The position numbers were made by a program, and so were the translations under genes. A stretch of 64,000 bases of DNA, taken from Paraburkholderia gardini. GTDB taxonomy: Bacteria > Pseudomonadota > Gammaproteobacteria > Burkholderiales > Burkholderiaceae. This document shows positions 51,794 through 60,076 of the stretch, piece by piece (positions within the stretch are counted from its first letter, which is position 1; each line of letters begins with the position of its first letter). The stretch spans positions 1-64,000 of the forward strand of contig NZ_CAJQYY010000020.1 in assembly GCF_907164575.1 (NCBI RefSeq), in the 5' to 3' direction. The notes under the pieces were generated by a model. It searched no databases. It was not told the DNA's origin and worked only from the letters and a program-made list of their open reading frames with translations.

Positions 51794-52546
51794 ATGCTGC
51801 TGATTCCGGCCATCGACCTGAAAGACGGTCAGTGTGTACGCCTCAAACAAGGCGATATGGACCAGGCGACGATTTTCTCCGAAGAGCCGGCGGCGATGGC
51901 CCGACATTGGGTCGACCGTGGCGCGCGGCGCCTGCATCTCGTCGACCTGAACGGCGCGTTCGCCGGCAAGCCGCGAAACGAAGACGCGATCCGCGCGATC
52001 ATCGAGGAAGTCGGCGGCGAGATTCCCGTCCAGCTGGGCGGCGGTATCCGCGACCTGAATACGATTGAACGCTATCTCGACGACGGTCTGTCCTACGTCA
52101 TCATCGGTACGGCGGCCGTGAAGAATCCGGGCTTCCTGCAGGACGCCTGCACGGCGTTCGGCGGCCATATCATCGTCGGGCTGGATGCGAAGGACGGCAA
52201 GGTCGCCACCGACGGCTGGAGCAAACTGACCGGCCACGAAGTGGTGGATCTGGGCCGCAAGTTCGAAGACTACGGCTGCGAATCGATCATCTACACCGAT
52301 ATCGGCCGCGACGGCATGCTCCAGGGCATCAATATCGAAGCGACGGTGCGCCTCGCGCGCGCAGTGAAGATTCCGGTGATCGCAAGCGGCGGCCTGTCGA
52401 ATCTCACCGATATCGAATCGCTGTGCGAAGTTGAAGGCGAGGGCATCGAAGGCGTGATCTGCGGGCGTGCGATCTACTCGGGCGACCTCGATTTCACGGC
52501 CGCGCAGACGCATGCAGACCGGCTGCGCGAATCCGACGACGCCTGA
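51794..52546 (+). CDS. hisA: Phosphoribosylformimino-AICAR-phosphate isomerase
   Basis: Half-barrel-duplicated TIM barrel isomerase, 250 residues. Catalytic Asp8 in LIPAIDLKDGQCVRL and the second Asp in YTDIGRDGMLQG; phosphate loops LGGGIRDL and IASGGLSNLTD. The 184-base gap from hisH holds no gene; TACTAAACT near 51711 is a weak -10 candidate. Confidence 0.97.
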   Translation: MLLIPAIDLKDGQCVRLKQGDMDQATIFSEEPAAMARHWVDRGARRLHLVDLNGAFAGKPRNEDAIRAIIEEVGGEIPVQLGGGIRDLNTIERYLDDGLSYVIIGTAAVKNPGFLQDACTAFGGHIIVGLDAKDGKVATDGWSKLTGHEVVDLGRKFEDYGCESIIYTDIGRDGMLQGINIEATVRLARAVKIPVIASGGLSNLTDIESLCEVEGEGIEGVICGRAIYSGDLDFTAAQTHADRLRESDDA

Positions 52547-52683
52547 AACGCGGCGCGTCGTCTTTCGTGCGCCGCTGCCTGCGCGGACGGCGGAAACACG
52601 CGGCCGCGGCATCCGGCAACGGGGCACCCAGCCGCTCGGGGCGAGCGGCTTCATCAGCGACACTGGCAAGAATTTGCAAGATC

Positions 52684-53460
52684 ATGGCTCTAGCTAAACG
52701 CATCATCCCCTGTCTCGACGTCACGGCTGGACGCGTGGTCAAGGGCGTCAATTTTGTCGAGCTGCGCGATGCGGGCGACCCGGTCGAAATCGCGCGTCGC
52801 TACGACGATCAGGGCGCCGACGAACTCACCTTCCTCGACATCACCGCGACCTCCGATCAGCGCGACCTGATCCTGCCGATCATCGAGGCGGTCGCGTCGC
52901 AGGTGTTCATTCCGCTGACGGTCGGCGGCGGCGTGCGCGCGGTCGAGGACGTGCGGCGGCTGCTCAACGCGGGCGCGGACAAGATTGGCATGAATTCGTC
53001 GGCGGTCGCGAACCCGCAGCTCGTGCGCGATGCGACGGACAAATACGGCTCGCAGTGCATCGTCGTCGCGATCGACGCGAAGCGCGTGTCGGCGGAAGGC
53101 GAGGCGCCGCGCTGGGAAGTGTTCACACACGGCGGGCGCAAGGCCACCGGGCTCGACGCGATCGAATGGGCCCGCAAGATGGCCGAATTCGGTGCGGGCG
53201 AGATCCTGCTGACCAGCATGGATCGCGACGGCACGAAAAGCGGCTTCGATCTGGCGCTCACACGCGCGGTATCGGACGCGGTGCCGGTTTCGGTGATCGC
53301 TTCGGGCGGCGTCGGCTCGCTGCAGCATCTGGCCGACGGCATCACGGAAGGCCACGCGGACGCCGTGCTGGCCGCCAGCATCTTTCATTATGGCGAGCAC
53401 ACTGTCGGTGAAGCCAAGCGCTTCATGGCCGATCAGGGCATTTCGGTGAGGTTGACGTGA
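52684..53460 (+). CDS. hisF: Imidazole glycerol phosphate synthase, cyclase subunit
   Basis: TIM barrel that forms imidazole glycerol phosphate and AICAR with ammonia from HisH; 258 residues. Catalytic aspartates are in IIPCLDVTAGRVVKGV and VVAIDAKRV; phosphate loops are TVGGGVRAVED and IASGGVGSLQHL. ATG 52684 begins the conserved sequence. The stop overlaps the hisI GTG by four bases. Confidence 0.97.
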   Translation: MALAKRIIPCLDVTAGRVVKGVNFVELRDAGDPVEIARRYDDQGADELTFLDITATSDQRDLILPIIEAVASQVFIPLTVGGGVRAVEDVRRLLNAGADKIGMNSSAVANPQLVRDATDKYGSQCIVVAIDAKRVSAEGEAPRWEVFTHGGRKATGLDAIEWARKMAEFGAGEILLTSMDRDGTKSGFDLALTRAVSDAVPVSVIASGGVGSLQHLADGITEGHADAVLAASIFHYGEHTVGEAKRFMADQGISVRLT

Positions 53461-53864
53461 ACGCGTCTGCGAAAAACTGGCTGGACAGGGTCAAATGGGA
53501 CGCGAACGGCCTCGTGCCGGTCATCGCGCAGGAAGCCACGACGAACGACGTGCTGATGTTCGCGTGGATGAATCGCGAAGCGCTCGCCAAAACCATCGAA
53601 CTGGGTCGTGCCGTGTATTTCTCGCGCTCGCGCCAGCGCCTGTGGTTCAAGGGTGAGGAGTCCGGCCACGTCCAGAACGTGCACGAAGTGCGGCTCGACT
53701 GCGACGAAGACGTCGTGCTGCTGAAGGTCGAGCAGGTGTCGGGCATCGCTTGCCACACCGGCCGCCACTCGTGTTTTTTCCAGAAATTCGAAGGCTCCGC
53801 TGACGACGGCGAATGGGTTGCCGTCGAACCGGTGCTGAAAGACCCCGAACACATCTACAAATGA
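53457..53864 (+). CDS. hisI: Phosphoribosyl-AMP cyclohydrolase
   Basis: Zinc enzyme opening the adenine ring of phosphoribosyl-AMP; 135 residues. Motifs are FAWMNREALAKTI, RSRQRLWFKGEESGHVQ, LDCDEDVVLL and the metal cysteines and histidines in GIACHTGRHSCFF. Monofunctional, separate from hisE, unlike the E. coli HisIE fusion. GTG start coupled to hisF; overlaps hisE by four bases. Confidence 0.96.
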   Translation: MNASAKNWLDRVKWDANGLVPVIAQEATTNDVLMFAWMNREALAKTIELGRAVYFSRSRQRLWFKGEESGHVQNVHEVRLDCDEDVVLLKVEQVSGIACHTGRHSCFFQKFEGSADDGEWVAVEPVLKDPEHIYK

Positions 53865-54244
53865 CGCAATCCACGCAATCCTCTCCCACGACGACCGATA
53901 CGCTGTTGCGCCTCGCTGCCATCATCGACAGCCGCAAGGGCGGCGACCCGGATACGTCGTATGTCTCACGCCTCTTCCACAAGGGCGACGACGCGGTGCT
54001 GAAGAAAATCGGCGAGGAAGCGACCGAAGTCGTGCTCGCGGCCAAGGACACGCGTCACGGCGGCGCGCCGACGGCGCTGGTCGGCGAAGTGGCCGATCTG
54101 TGGTTTCATTGCCTTGTGATGCTGTCGCACTTCGATCTGGGCCCGGCGGAAGTGCTCGCTGAACTCGAGCGTCGGGAAGGCACCTCGGGCATCGAGGAAA
54201 AAGCACTGCGGAAAAGCCGCGAGCGCGAGCAGAACGGCGACTAG
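53861..54244 (+). CDS. hisE: Phosphoribosyl-ATP pyrophosphatase
   Basis: MazG-like all-alpha pyrophosphatase, second step of the pathway; 127 residues. Signature YVSRLFHKGDDAVLKKIGEEATE with the acidic metal-binding residues, then ALVGEVADLWFHCLVML. ATG 53861 overlaps the hisI stop. Last histidine gene of the cluster. Confidence 0.95.
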   Translation: MTQSTQSSPTTTDTLLRLAAIIDSRKGGDPDTSYVSRLFHKGDDAVLKKIGEEATEVVLAAKDTRHGGAPTALVGEVADLWFHCLVMLSHFDLGPAEVLAELERREGTSGIEEKALRKSREREQNGD

Positions 54245-54340
54245 GGCGGCAACGGAGCCGCAGGCGGGGCGCGGTCAGACCCGCAGCACGCGTGCGGTAT
54301 TGCCGGCGCTGGCCAGTTGGACTGAGAAGGAGACGCAGAG

Positions 54341-54736
54341 ATGGAACAGTCGCAGGGCGGATACCCGCCTCCGTCTTACCAGAGCACGACCGAAATCGAT
54401 CGGCAGCGGAGTCTTCGCACGCTCACGCATATCCTGTACGGCCTCTACGCGATCTACTGGCTGACCGGCGGTCTGACCGCGCTGGTCGCGATCATCATTA
54501 ACTATGTAAAACGACCCGATGTGGCCGGAACGCCCTTCGAAGCGCACTTCAACTGGCAGATCCGCACCTTCTGGTGGGGTTTGCTCGGTCACGTGATCGG
54601 AATAGCGCTTTTCATCGTGCTGATCGGCGTGCCGATCCTGTGGGCTGTCGCGATCTGGATGTTGTACCGTATTATCAAAGGCTGGCTTTATCTGTACGAC
54701 AACAAGCCATTGATGAATCCGCGCGCGTGGTTCTGA
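54341..54736 (+). CDS. DUF4870-type small membrane protein
   Basis: A 131-residue protein with a short hydrophilic start (PPPSYQSTTEID) and about three helices: THILYGLYAIYWLTGGLTAL, a loop with HFNWQIRTFWWG, and IALFIVLIGVPILWAVAIWM followed by YRIIKGWLYLYDNKPL. This is the DUF4870/Tic20-like pattern; function is unknown. GGAG precedes ATG 54341. It lies between hisE and the HIT gene in the same direction. Confidence 0.8.
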   Translation: MEQSQGGYPPPSYQSTTEIDRQRSLRTLTHILYGLYAIYWLTGGLTALVAIIINYVKRPDVAGTPFEAHFNWQIRTFWWGLLGHVIGIALFIVLIGVPILWAVAIWMLYRIIKGWLYLYDNKPLMNPRAWF

Positions 54737-54781
54737 CTGTATCTGTCTTGAGGCCACCCGCGTCAGCGTTTCACTGAGACC

Positions 54782-55150
54782 ATGAGCCACGACACTTCTA
54801 GTTGCCTGTTCTGCAAGATCGCCGCTGGCGATATTCCGTCGACCAAAGTGCACGAGGACGACGAATTCGTCGCGTTTCGCGATATCCGTCCGGCGGCCGA
54901 AACCCATGTGCTCGTCATTCCCCGCAAGCACATCGACACGCTGTCGAACTGCACGCAGGAAGACTCAGCCCTGCTTGGTAGAATGCTTGTACTGGTCGCG
55001 CGTCTCGCCGACAAACTGGGCGTGGCGTACACCGGCGGCGAAACCGGCTTTCGCACGGTCATCAATACCGGGCCTGGCGGCGGGCAGGAGGTGTATCACC
55101 TGCACGCGCACATTCTGGCGGGGCCGCGCCCGTGGCAGCGCATGGGGTGA
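54782..55150 (+). CDS. hinT: HIT family purine phosphoramidase (HinT-like)
   Basis: Histidine-triad nucleotide hydrolase acting on AMP phosphoramidates and related compounds; 122 residues. The N-terminal CLFCKIAAGDIPSTKVHEDD is typical, and the triad is VYHLHAHILAG. A HIT gene between hisE and tatA is common in betaproteobacteria. Confidence 0.92.
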   Translation: MSHDTSSCLFCKIAAGDIPSTKVHEDDEFVAFRDIRPAAETHVLVIPRKHIDTLSNCTQEDSALLGRMLVLVARLADKLGVAYTGGETGFRTVINTGPGGGQEVYHLHAHILAGPRPWQRMG

Positions 55151-55233
55151 AGCCGGTGCGGCGCAAGCGCGGCTGCAATCGCGCTGCGCGGCGGGATTTT
55201 GACCGCGCACAATGGCGGATGGGCAAAAGTGGC

Positions 55234-55273
55234 GATCAACATGTTGCAATGTAATAACGCGGGCGTGTTGATC
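55234..55273. repeat. Inverted repeat upstream of tatA
   Basis: GATCAACA at 55234-55241 and TGTTGATC at 55266-55273 are exact inverted copies separated by 24 bases. The left arm also overlaps the palindrome CAACATGTTG. It could be a regulator-binding site or an RNA hairpin in the 269-base gap before tatA. I see no gene in this gap and no clear promoter. Confidence 0.4.
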
Positions 55274-55419
55274 CATTCATAATGAAGCGTACGTGTTGCC
55301 GGCGGTTTTCGGCGGTATCGTAGACATGGGGCGCGAACGCTTCGAATCATGCCGCAAGGCAGACGGTGTTCGCCGCGGATGAGCGTACAGAAGCGGCGAC
55401 GGGGTTAAGGAGAGTTTTC

Positions 55420-55656
55420 ATGGGTTCGTTGAGTATTTGGCACTGGCTGATCGTGTTGCTGATTGTGGCGCTGGTGTTCGGCACGAAGAAACTGCGCAAC
55501 ATCGGTACCGATCTGGGCGGCGCGGTGAAGGGTTTCAAGGAAGGCATGAAGGAAGCCGAAACGCCCGCCGATGCGCAGGCGCGCGAACTGCCGCGCGCGG
55601 GCACCGTCGATGTCGACGCGAAGGAAAAAGCGCCGCATTCCGGCGACTCCCGCTAA
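55420..55656 (+). CDS. tatA: Sec-independent translocase protein TatA
   Basis: Pore-forming subunit of the twin-arginine translocase; 78 residues. One short helix (WHWLIVLLIVALVFGTKKL) then the amphipathic helix LRNIGTDLGGAVKGFKEGM with the conserved FGTKKL hinge and Gly-Phe. AAGGAG before ATG 55420. First gene of tatABC. MsrP and PetA in this window carry Tat-type signals. Confidence 0.95.
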   Translation: MGSLSIWHWLIVLLIVALVFGTKKLRNIGTDLGGAVKGFKEGMKEAETPADAQARELPRAGTVDVDAKEKAPHSGDSR

Positions 55657-55693
55657 ATCCGCGGCAGCCCCGCACTGACGGAAAGCTCATCCC

Positions 55694-56221
55694 ATGCTGG
55701 ACCTCGGTCTAACCAAGATGGCGCTGATCGGCGTCGTCGCGCTGGTCGTGCTCGGGCCGGAGCGCCTGCCGCGCGTCGCACGCACGGCTGGCGCGCTGTT
55801 CGGGCGCGCGCAGCGTTATATCAACGACGTGAAGTCCGAAGTCACGCGTGAGATCGAGCTGGACGAACTGCGCCGCATGAAGACGGAGTTCGAGTCGGCT
55901 GCCAGTGGCGTCGAGAGCACGATTCACGACAATCTGCGCAAGCACGAATCCGAGCTGAACGACGCGTGGAACGCCGGCACGTCGGTATCGTCGAGCATTG
56001 CCGGCGGCGCGACCGGATACGACGCTGCTTCCACCGACGGCACGTCATGGCGCAGCACGATCACATCCACACCCAAACGCAAGAACTGGCGCGTCAAGCA
56101 GACGGCGGCGCCGGCGTGGTACAAGCGCGCCACCTTGCGTCGCACGCGCGTGCAGTCGGGCGCGGCGCGCGTCGCGCGGCACACGCCGGTGAGCCTGCGC
56201 CGTCCGACGCGCTTCTTCTGA
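55694..56221 (+). CDS. tatB: Sec-independent translocase protein TatB
   Basis: Substrate-receptor subunit with TatC; 175 residues. MLDLGLTKMALIGVVALVVL, then GPERLPRVARTAG, the TatB signature, and a charged amphipathic helix. The last 50 residues are strongly basic (KRKNWRVKQ and many arginines up to the end), longer than needed and not obviously conserved. Confidence 0.94.
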   Translation: MLDLGLTKMALIGVVALVVLGPERLPRVARTAGALFGRAQRYINDVKSEVTREIELDELRRMKTEFESAASGVESTIHDNLRKHESELNDAWNAGTSVSSSIAGGATGYDAASTDGTSWRSTITSTPKRKNWRVKQTAAPAWYKRATLRRTRVQSGAARVARHTPVSLRRPTRFF

Positions 56222-56255
56222 TGTCCCCAGCGAAACACTTCAACCGAGGGCCGGC

Positions 56256-57038
56256 GTGAGCGACCCCCAGCAAAACCAGGGCGAAGCCCCTGAAGAAACC
56301 TTCATCTCGCATCTCGTCGAATTACGCGATCGCATCATCCGGGCGGGTATCTCGGTCATCGTCGTATTTCTCGGGCTGGTCTACTGGGCGCCAGACATCT
56401 TCCGCCTGCTCGCGCGTCCGCTGATGCAGAACCTGCCCAAGGACGGCAAGATGATCGTCACGGACGTCACCGGCTCGTTCTTCGTGCCGATGAAGGTGAC
56501 GATGCTCGTCGCGCTGGTGATCGCGCTGCCGTTCGTGCTGTACCAGATCTGGGCGTTCGTCGCACCGGGGCTCTATCAGCATGAGAAGAAGCTGGTGACG
56601 CCGCTCGTCGGCAGCAGCTACGTGCTCTTCCTGTGCGGGATGGCGTTTGCGTACTTCGTCGTATTTCCGACGATTTTCCGCGTGATGGCGCATTACAACG
56701 CGCCGCTCGGCGCGGAAATGACCACCGATATCGACAATTACCTGAGCTTCGTGCTGACGATGTTCATCGCGTTCGGCGTGACGTTCGAGGTGCCGATCGT
56801 CGTCGTGCTGCTCGTGCGCATGGGCATCCTGTCGATCAAAAAGCTCAAGGAGATCCGTCCGTATGTGATCGTCGGCGCGTTTGTGGTTTCGGCCGTCGTG
56901 ACGCCGCCGGACGTGTTTTCGCAGCTGATTCTCGCGGTTCCGCTGATCGTCCTGTACGAAGCCGGGATCATCGCGGCGCGGTTGATCGTCGGCAAGCAGC
57001 CGGTCGTGAAGGAAGAGGAAAGCTCGCCGACGAGCTAG
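56256..57038 (+). CDS. tatC: Sec-independent translocase protein TatC
   Basis: Six-helix receptor for twin-arginine signals; 260 residues. FISHLVELRDRIIRAG, the functional glutamate region, TDVTGSFFVPMKVTMLVALV, FALPFVLYQIWAFVAPGLY-type sequence, FGVTFEVPIVVVLLVRMG and AVVTPPDVFSQLILAVPLIVLYE. A GTG at 56256 after CGAGGG is the start. Confidence 0.96.
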   Translation: MSDPQQNQGEAPEETFISHLVELRDRIIRAGISVIVVFLGLVYWAPDIFRLLARPLMQNLPKDGKMIVTDVTGSFFVPMKVTMLVALVIALPFVLYQIWAFVAPGLYQHEKKLVTPLVGSSYVLFLCGMAFAYFVVFPTIFRVMAHYNAPLGAEMTTDIDNYLSFVLTMFIAFGVTFEVPIVVVLLVRMGILSIKKLKEIRPYVIVGAFVVSAVVTPPDVFSQLILAVPLIVLYEAGIIAARLIVGKQPVVKEEESSPTS

Positions 57039-57096
57039 TGTTCAAGGCTCGCGTCCTGTCCTCGCTGTAACGCCGGGGATCCGGATTGCGCCGGAA

Positions 57097-57135
57097 AAGC
57101 AAAAAGGCAGCCAGTGGCTGCCCCTTTTTGCTTTC
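57097..57135. terminator. Terminator between tatC and the convergent protease gene
   Basis: A long hairpin with GGCAGCC pairing GGCTGCC across AGT and an outer A5/T5 arm with a two-base bulge. A-rich left and T-rich right arms suit both directions. Confidence 0.75.
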
Positions 57136-57241
57136 GTCCACATGCCTTGCCGGGTCCTGCTGGCCGGGAAAGTCCGTTCAGGCGTGGGGCCCCGCGCGCT
57201 GCCTGCCCATGCGGGCCGGCCCGGCCACAGGCGGTCGTCGC

Positions 57242-58465
57242 TCAACCGCCATCGTTGCCCTGATCGTCGCTGTCGTCCGCGGGCTGCTTCGGCGGCGGCG
57301 GGCGTTTGCCGATCATCACGTCGACATCCAGTTCCTTATTCTTGCGCACGACATGAACCTTCGCGTTCGTGCCCGGCTTGATCTGCGCGATCACGTTCAG
57401 GAGGCGCGTCGTGTCCGTGATGTTCTCACCGTTCACGCTCACCAGAATGTCGCCCGGTTTGATGCCGGCCTTGTCGGCGGGTCCGCCCTGCAGCACACCC
57501 GCGACGATCGCGCCCGAATCCTGCTGGAGCCCGAACGACTCGGCGATTTCCGGCGTGACGTCCTGCGGCTCGACGCCGATCCATCCGCGCGTCACCGAGC
57601 CCGTCGTGATGATGCTTTCCAGCACGCTGCGCGCCGTCGAAACCGGAATCGCGAACCCGATGCCGAGCGAGCCGCCCGAGCGCGAGTAAATGGCGGTATT
57701 GATGCCCAGCAGATTGCCGTTCACATCCACCAGCGCGCCACCCGAGTTACCCGGATTGATCGCCGCGTCGGTCTGGATGAAGTTTTCGAACGTGTTGATG
57801 CCGAGGTGATTGCGCCCGAGCGCGCTGATGATGCCCATCGTTACCGTCTGGCCGACGCCGAACGGGTTGCCGATCGCGAGCACCACGTCGCCGACGCGCG
57901 TCTGGTCCATGCGGCCGAGCGTGATCGTCGGCAGATTGGTCATGTTGACCTTGAGCACGGCCAGATCCGTCTCCGGATCGACGCCAATGACCTTCGCGTT
58001 CGTGGTGCGACCGTCGGCGAGCGCGATTTCGATCTGATCCGCGCCGTCCACGACGTGCTGGTTCGTTAGAATGTAACCTTCCGGACTCACGATGACGCCC
58101 GAGCCGAGATTGGCCGCCGGCTGTTCCTGCTGCCTGCGGTTGTTGTTCCTGTCGCCGAAGAAGTAGCGGAAGAGCGGATCTTTCGCGCGCGGGTCGGGCG
58201 GAAGCGAGCCGTCCTTGCTGGAGAACACGTTGACGACCGCCGGCATGGCCTTGTGCGCCGCGTCGGCGTACGAAGCCTGCGCGGCGCCGCTACCCCCGCC
58301 GATGCCTGGCGCCACTTCGCGCAGGGCGACGATCGGTTCGGCGAGTTGCTTGCCGAACTGACCCTGGCGCTGCAGCCATTGCGGCTTGAGTGTCGCAATG
58401 ATGAACATCAGCGCCAGCAGTACCGTCACCGCCTGGGCGAAGAACAGCCAAAAGCGTCTAAGCAT
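57242..58465 (-). CDS. DegS-like membrane-anchored trypsin/PDZ protease
   Basis: S1C-family serine protease, 407 residues. One N-terminal membrane anchor (FAQAVTVLLALMFIIATL), then the protease domain with His137 (LTNQHVVDG), Asp167 (DPETDLAVL) and Ser241 (NPGNSGGAL), and a single C-terminal PDZ domain (GGPADKAGIKPGDILVSVNG). One anchor and one PDZ make it resemble DegS, which starts the sigma-E stress cascade, more than the soluble two-PDZ DegP; a DegQ-like role is possible. The last 20 residues are Pro/Asp-rich. Divergent from the Nif3 gene with only 21 bases between starts. Confidence 0.88.
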   Translation of the reverse strand: MLRRFWLFFAQAVTVLLALMFIIATLKPQWLQRQGQFGKQLAEPIVALREVAPGIGGGSGAAQASYADAAHKAMPAVVNVFSSKDGSLPPDPRAKDPLFRYFFGDRNNNRRQQEQPAANLGSGVIVSPEGYILTNQHVVDGADQIEIALADGRTTNAKVIGVDPETDLAVLKVNMTNLPTITLGRMDQTRVGDVVLAIGNPFGVGQTVTMGIISALGRNHLGINTFENFIQTDAAINPGNSGGALVDVNGNLLGINTAIYSRSGGSLGIGFAIPVSTARSVLESIITTGSVTRGWIGVEPQDVTPEIAESFGLQQDSGAIVAGVLQGGPADKAGIKPGDILVSVNGENITDTTRLLNVIAQIKPGTNAKVHVVRKNKELDVDVMIGKRPPPPKQPADDSDDQGNDGG

Positions 58466-58486
58466 CTGAAGATATTAGAGGTTTAT

Positions 58487-59236
58487 ATGGATCGGATCGA
58501 ACTGGAATTGTACTTGAACAATCTTCTGCAAACCGCGAGGTTCAAGGACTATTGCCCCAATGGCCTGCAGGTCGAAGGCCGGCGTCGCGTAAAAAAGATC
58601 GCGACCGGCGTGACCGCCTCGGCGGCCTTTCTGGAGGCGGCAATCGAGTGGGGCGCGGACGCGGTCTTCGTCCATCACGGTTACTTCTGGCGCAACGAGG
58701 CGCCGCAGATCACCGGCCGCAAACATGGCCGCATCAAGCTGCTGATCCAGAACGACCTGAACCTGTTCGCCTACCATCTGCCGCTCGACGACCACCCGGA
58801 ATTCGGCAATAACGCGCAACTGGGCGTGAAAATGGGCTGGATCCCCGATGAAACCCGTTTCGGCGACACCAACCTCGGCTGGCTGAGCACGCTGCCGATG
58901 CCCATCACGCTCGCCCACTTCACCGCGCAGGTCGAGCAGACGCTTGGCCGCACGCCGCTCGTCCTCGGCGACCCGGACCGTGAACTGCGCCGCGTCGCCT
59001 GGTGCACGGGCGCCGCGCAAAGCTATTTCGACGCGGCGATCGCCGCCGGCGCCGATGTCTTCCTCACCGGCGAAATCTCCGAACCGACCACCCACACGGC
59101 GGCCGAAAGCGGCGTCGCGTTCCTCGCCGCGGGCCATCACGCGACCGAGCGCTTCGGCGTCCAGGCGATCGGTGCGCATCTGTCCGAGACCTTCGATCTC
59201 GAGCATCTCTTTATCGATGTCCATAATCCAGTCTGA
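58487..59236 (+). CDS. Nif3-like dinuclear metal centre hexameric protein
   Basis: Member of the Nif3/YbgI/DUF34 family, 249 residues; forms a toroidal hexamer with two metals per subunit; enzymatic role not settled (GTP cyclohydrolase-like activity has been proposed for relatives). Metal motifs are DAVFVHHGYFWRNE and LAAGHHATERFG, with AYHLPLDDHPEFGNNAQLG. GAGG precedes ATG 58487. The frame is open upstream through the antisense of the protease gene, but conservation begins at MDRIELELYLNNLL. Confidence 0.9.
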   Translation: MDRIELELYLNNLLQTARFKDYCPNGLQVEGRRRVKKIATGVTASAAFLEAAIEWGADAVFVHHGYFWRNEAPQITGRKHGRIKLLIQNDLNLFAYHLPLDDHPEFGNNAQLGVKMGWIPDETRFGDTNLGWLSTLPMPITLAHFTAQVEQTLGRTPLVLGDPDRELRRVAWCTGAAQSYFDAAIAAGADVFLTGEISEPTTHTAAESGVAFLAAGHHATERFGVQAIGAHLSETFDLEHLFIDVHNPV

Positions 59237-59453
59237 TTTTCCGCTGATTAGTGAACAAAAAGGCTGGATAACGGAGGGAACGCTTAAGAAACCGCATAGA
59301 AATGTTTGCGATTTGTGCGGGGATACCCTGATTTATCAAAGACTTCGCACGCTTTTTGGTATTCGGCCCTTGTAAATGCCGACTCCATTCGAGCAAACTA
59401 GCGGCGGTAGAACTGGCTTGACGGAAAAATCCAACTCAGAAGTGGGGCGTGTG

Positions 59454-60074
59454 ATGCGAGACAAGGAAGATGAACGCGTCGACGGCAGCCGTCGTACCTG
59501 GCTGATTGCGACGACCGTAGCAGGTGGCGTAGGAGGAGTTGCCACTGTAGTGCCCTTTGTTAGTTCGTTTGCACCATCTGAAAAGGCCAAGGCAGCAGGC
59601 GCCCCGGTCGAAGTCGATATCAGCAACCTGAAGCCCGGCGACATGATGACCGTGGCATGGCGGGGCAAGCCGGTGTGGATCATCAACCGCACCGACAGGA
59701 TGCTCGCCGACGTCAAGAAAGCCGATCAGGAAGTCGCTGACCCGGACAGCAAGAAACCCTTCTCGATGCCGGAGCCGGACTACTGCAAGAACGAATTCCG
59801 CTCCCGCGCCGACCGCAAGAACATATTGGTCGCCGTCGCCGTGTGCACCCATCTGGGCTGCACGCCGACGCCACGCTTCCAGGAGGGCGCGCAGCCCAAT
59901 CTTCCGGACGACTGGCCAGGCGGCTTCCTGTGCCCGTGCCACGGCTCGACCTATGACATGGCCGGCCGCGTCTTCAAGAACAAACCGGCTCCGCAGAATC
60001 TCGACATTCCGCCCTACATGTTCACGTCGGCGAATTCGCTTGTGATCGGCAAGGACGAGAAAGGAGAAGCGTAA
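59454..60074 (+). CDS. petA: Ubiquinol-cytochrome c reductase Rieske iron-sulfur subunit
   Basis: Rieske subunit of the bc1 complex; 206 residues. An N-terminal Tat-type signal anchor, DGSRRTWLIATTVAGGVGG, then the 2Fe-2S ligand loops CTHLGCTPTP and GFLCPCHGSTYD. ATG 59454 gives a normal length; the frame is open to 59376. Preceded by GGGG. First of petA-petB-petC. The 217-base region before it has no gene; a promoter is expected there, but no hexamer pair is convincing. Confidence 0.95.
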   Translation: MRDKEDERVDGSRRTWLIATTVAGGVGGVATVVPFVSSFAPSEKAKAAGAPVEVDISNLKPGDMMTVAWRGKPVWIINRTDRMLADVKKADQEVADPDSKKPFSMPEPDYCKNEFRSRADRKNILVAVAVCTHLGCTPTPRFQEGAQPNLPDDWPGGFLCPCHGSTYDMAGRVFKNKPAPQNLDIPPYMFTSANSLVIGKDEKGEA

Positions 60075-60076
60075 AA

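Noticed and set aside
55096..55350. Possible small gene on the minus strand between hinT and tatA
   Set aside because: It overlaps hinT, and its product is His/Arg/Cys-rich without any domain or ribosome-binding site.
57086..58069. Long forward frame across the protease gene
   Set aside because: Antisense to the DegS-like protease; its translation is Arg/Asp/His-rich noise.
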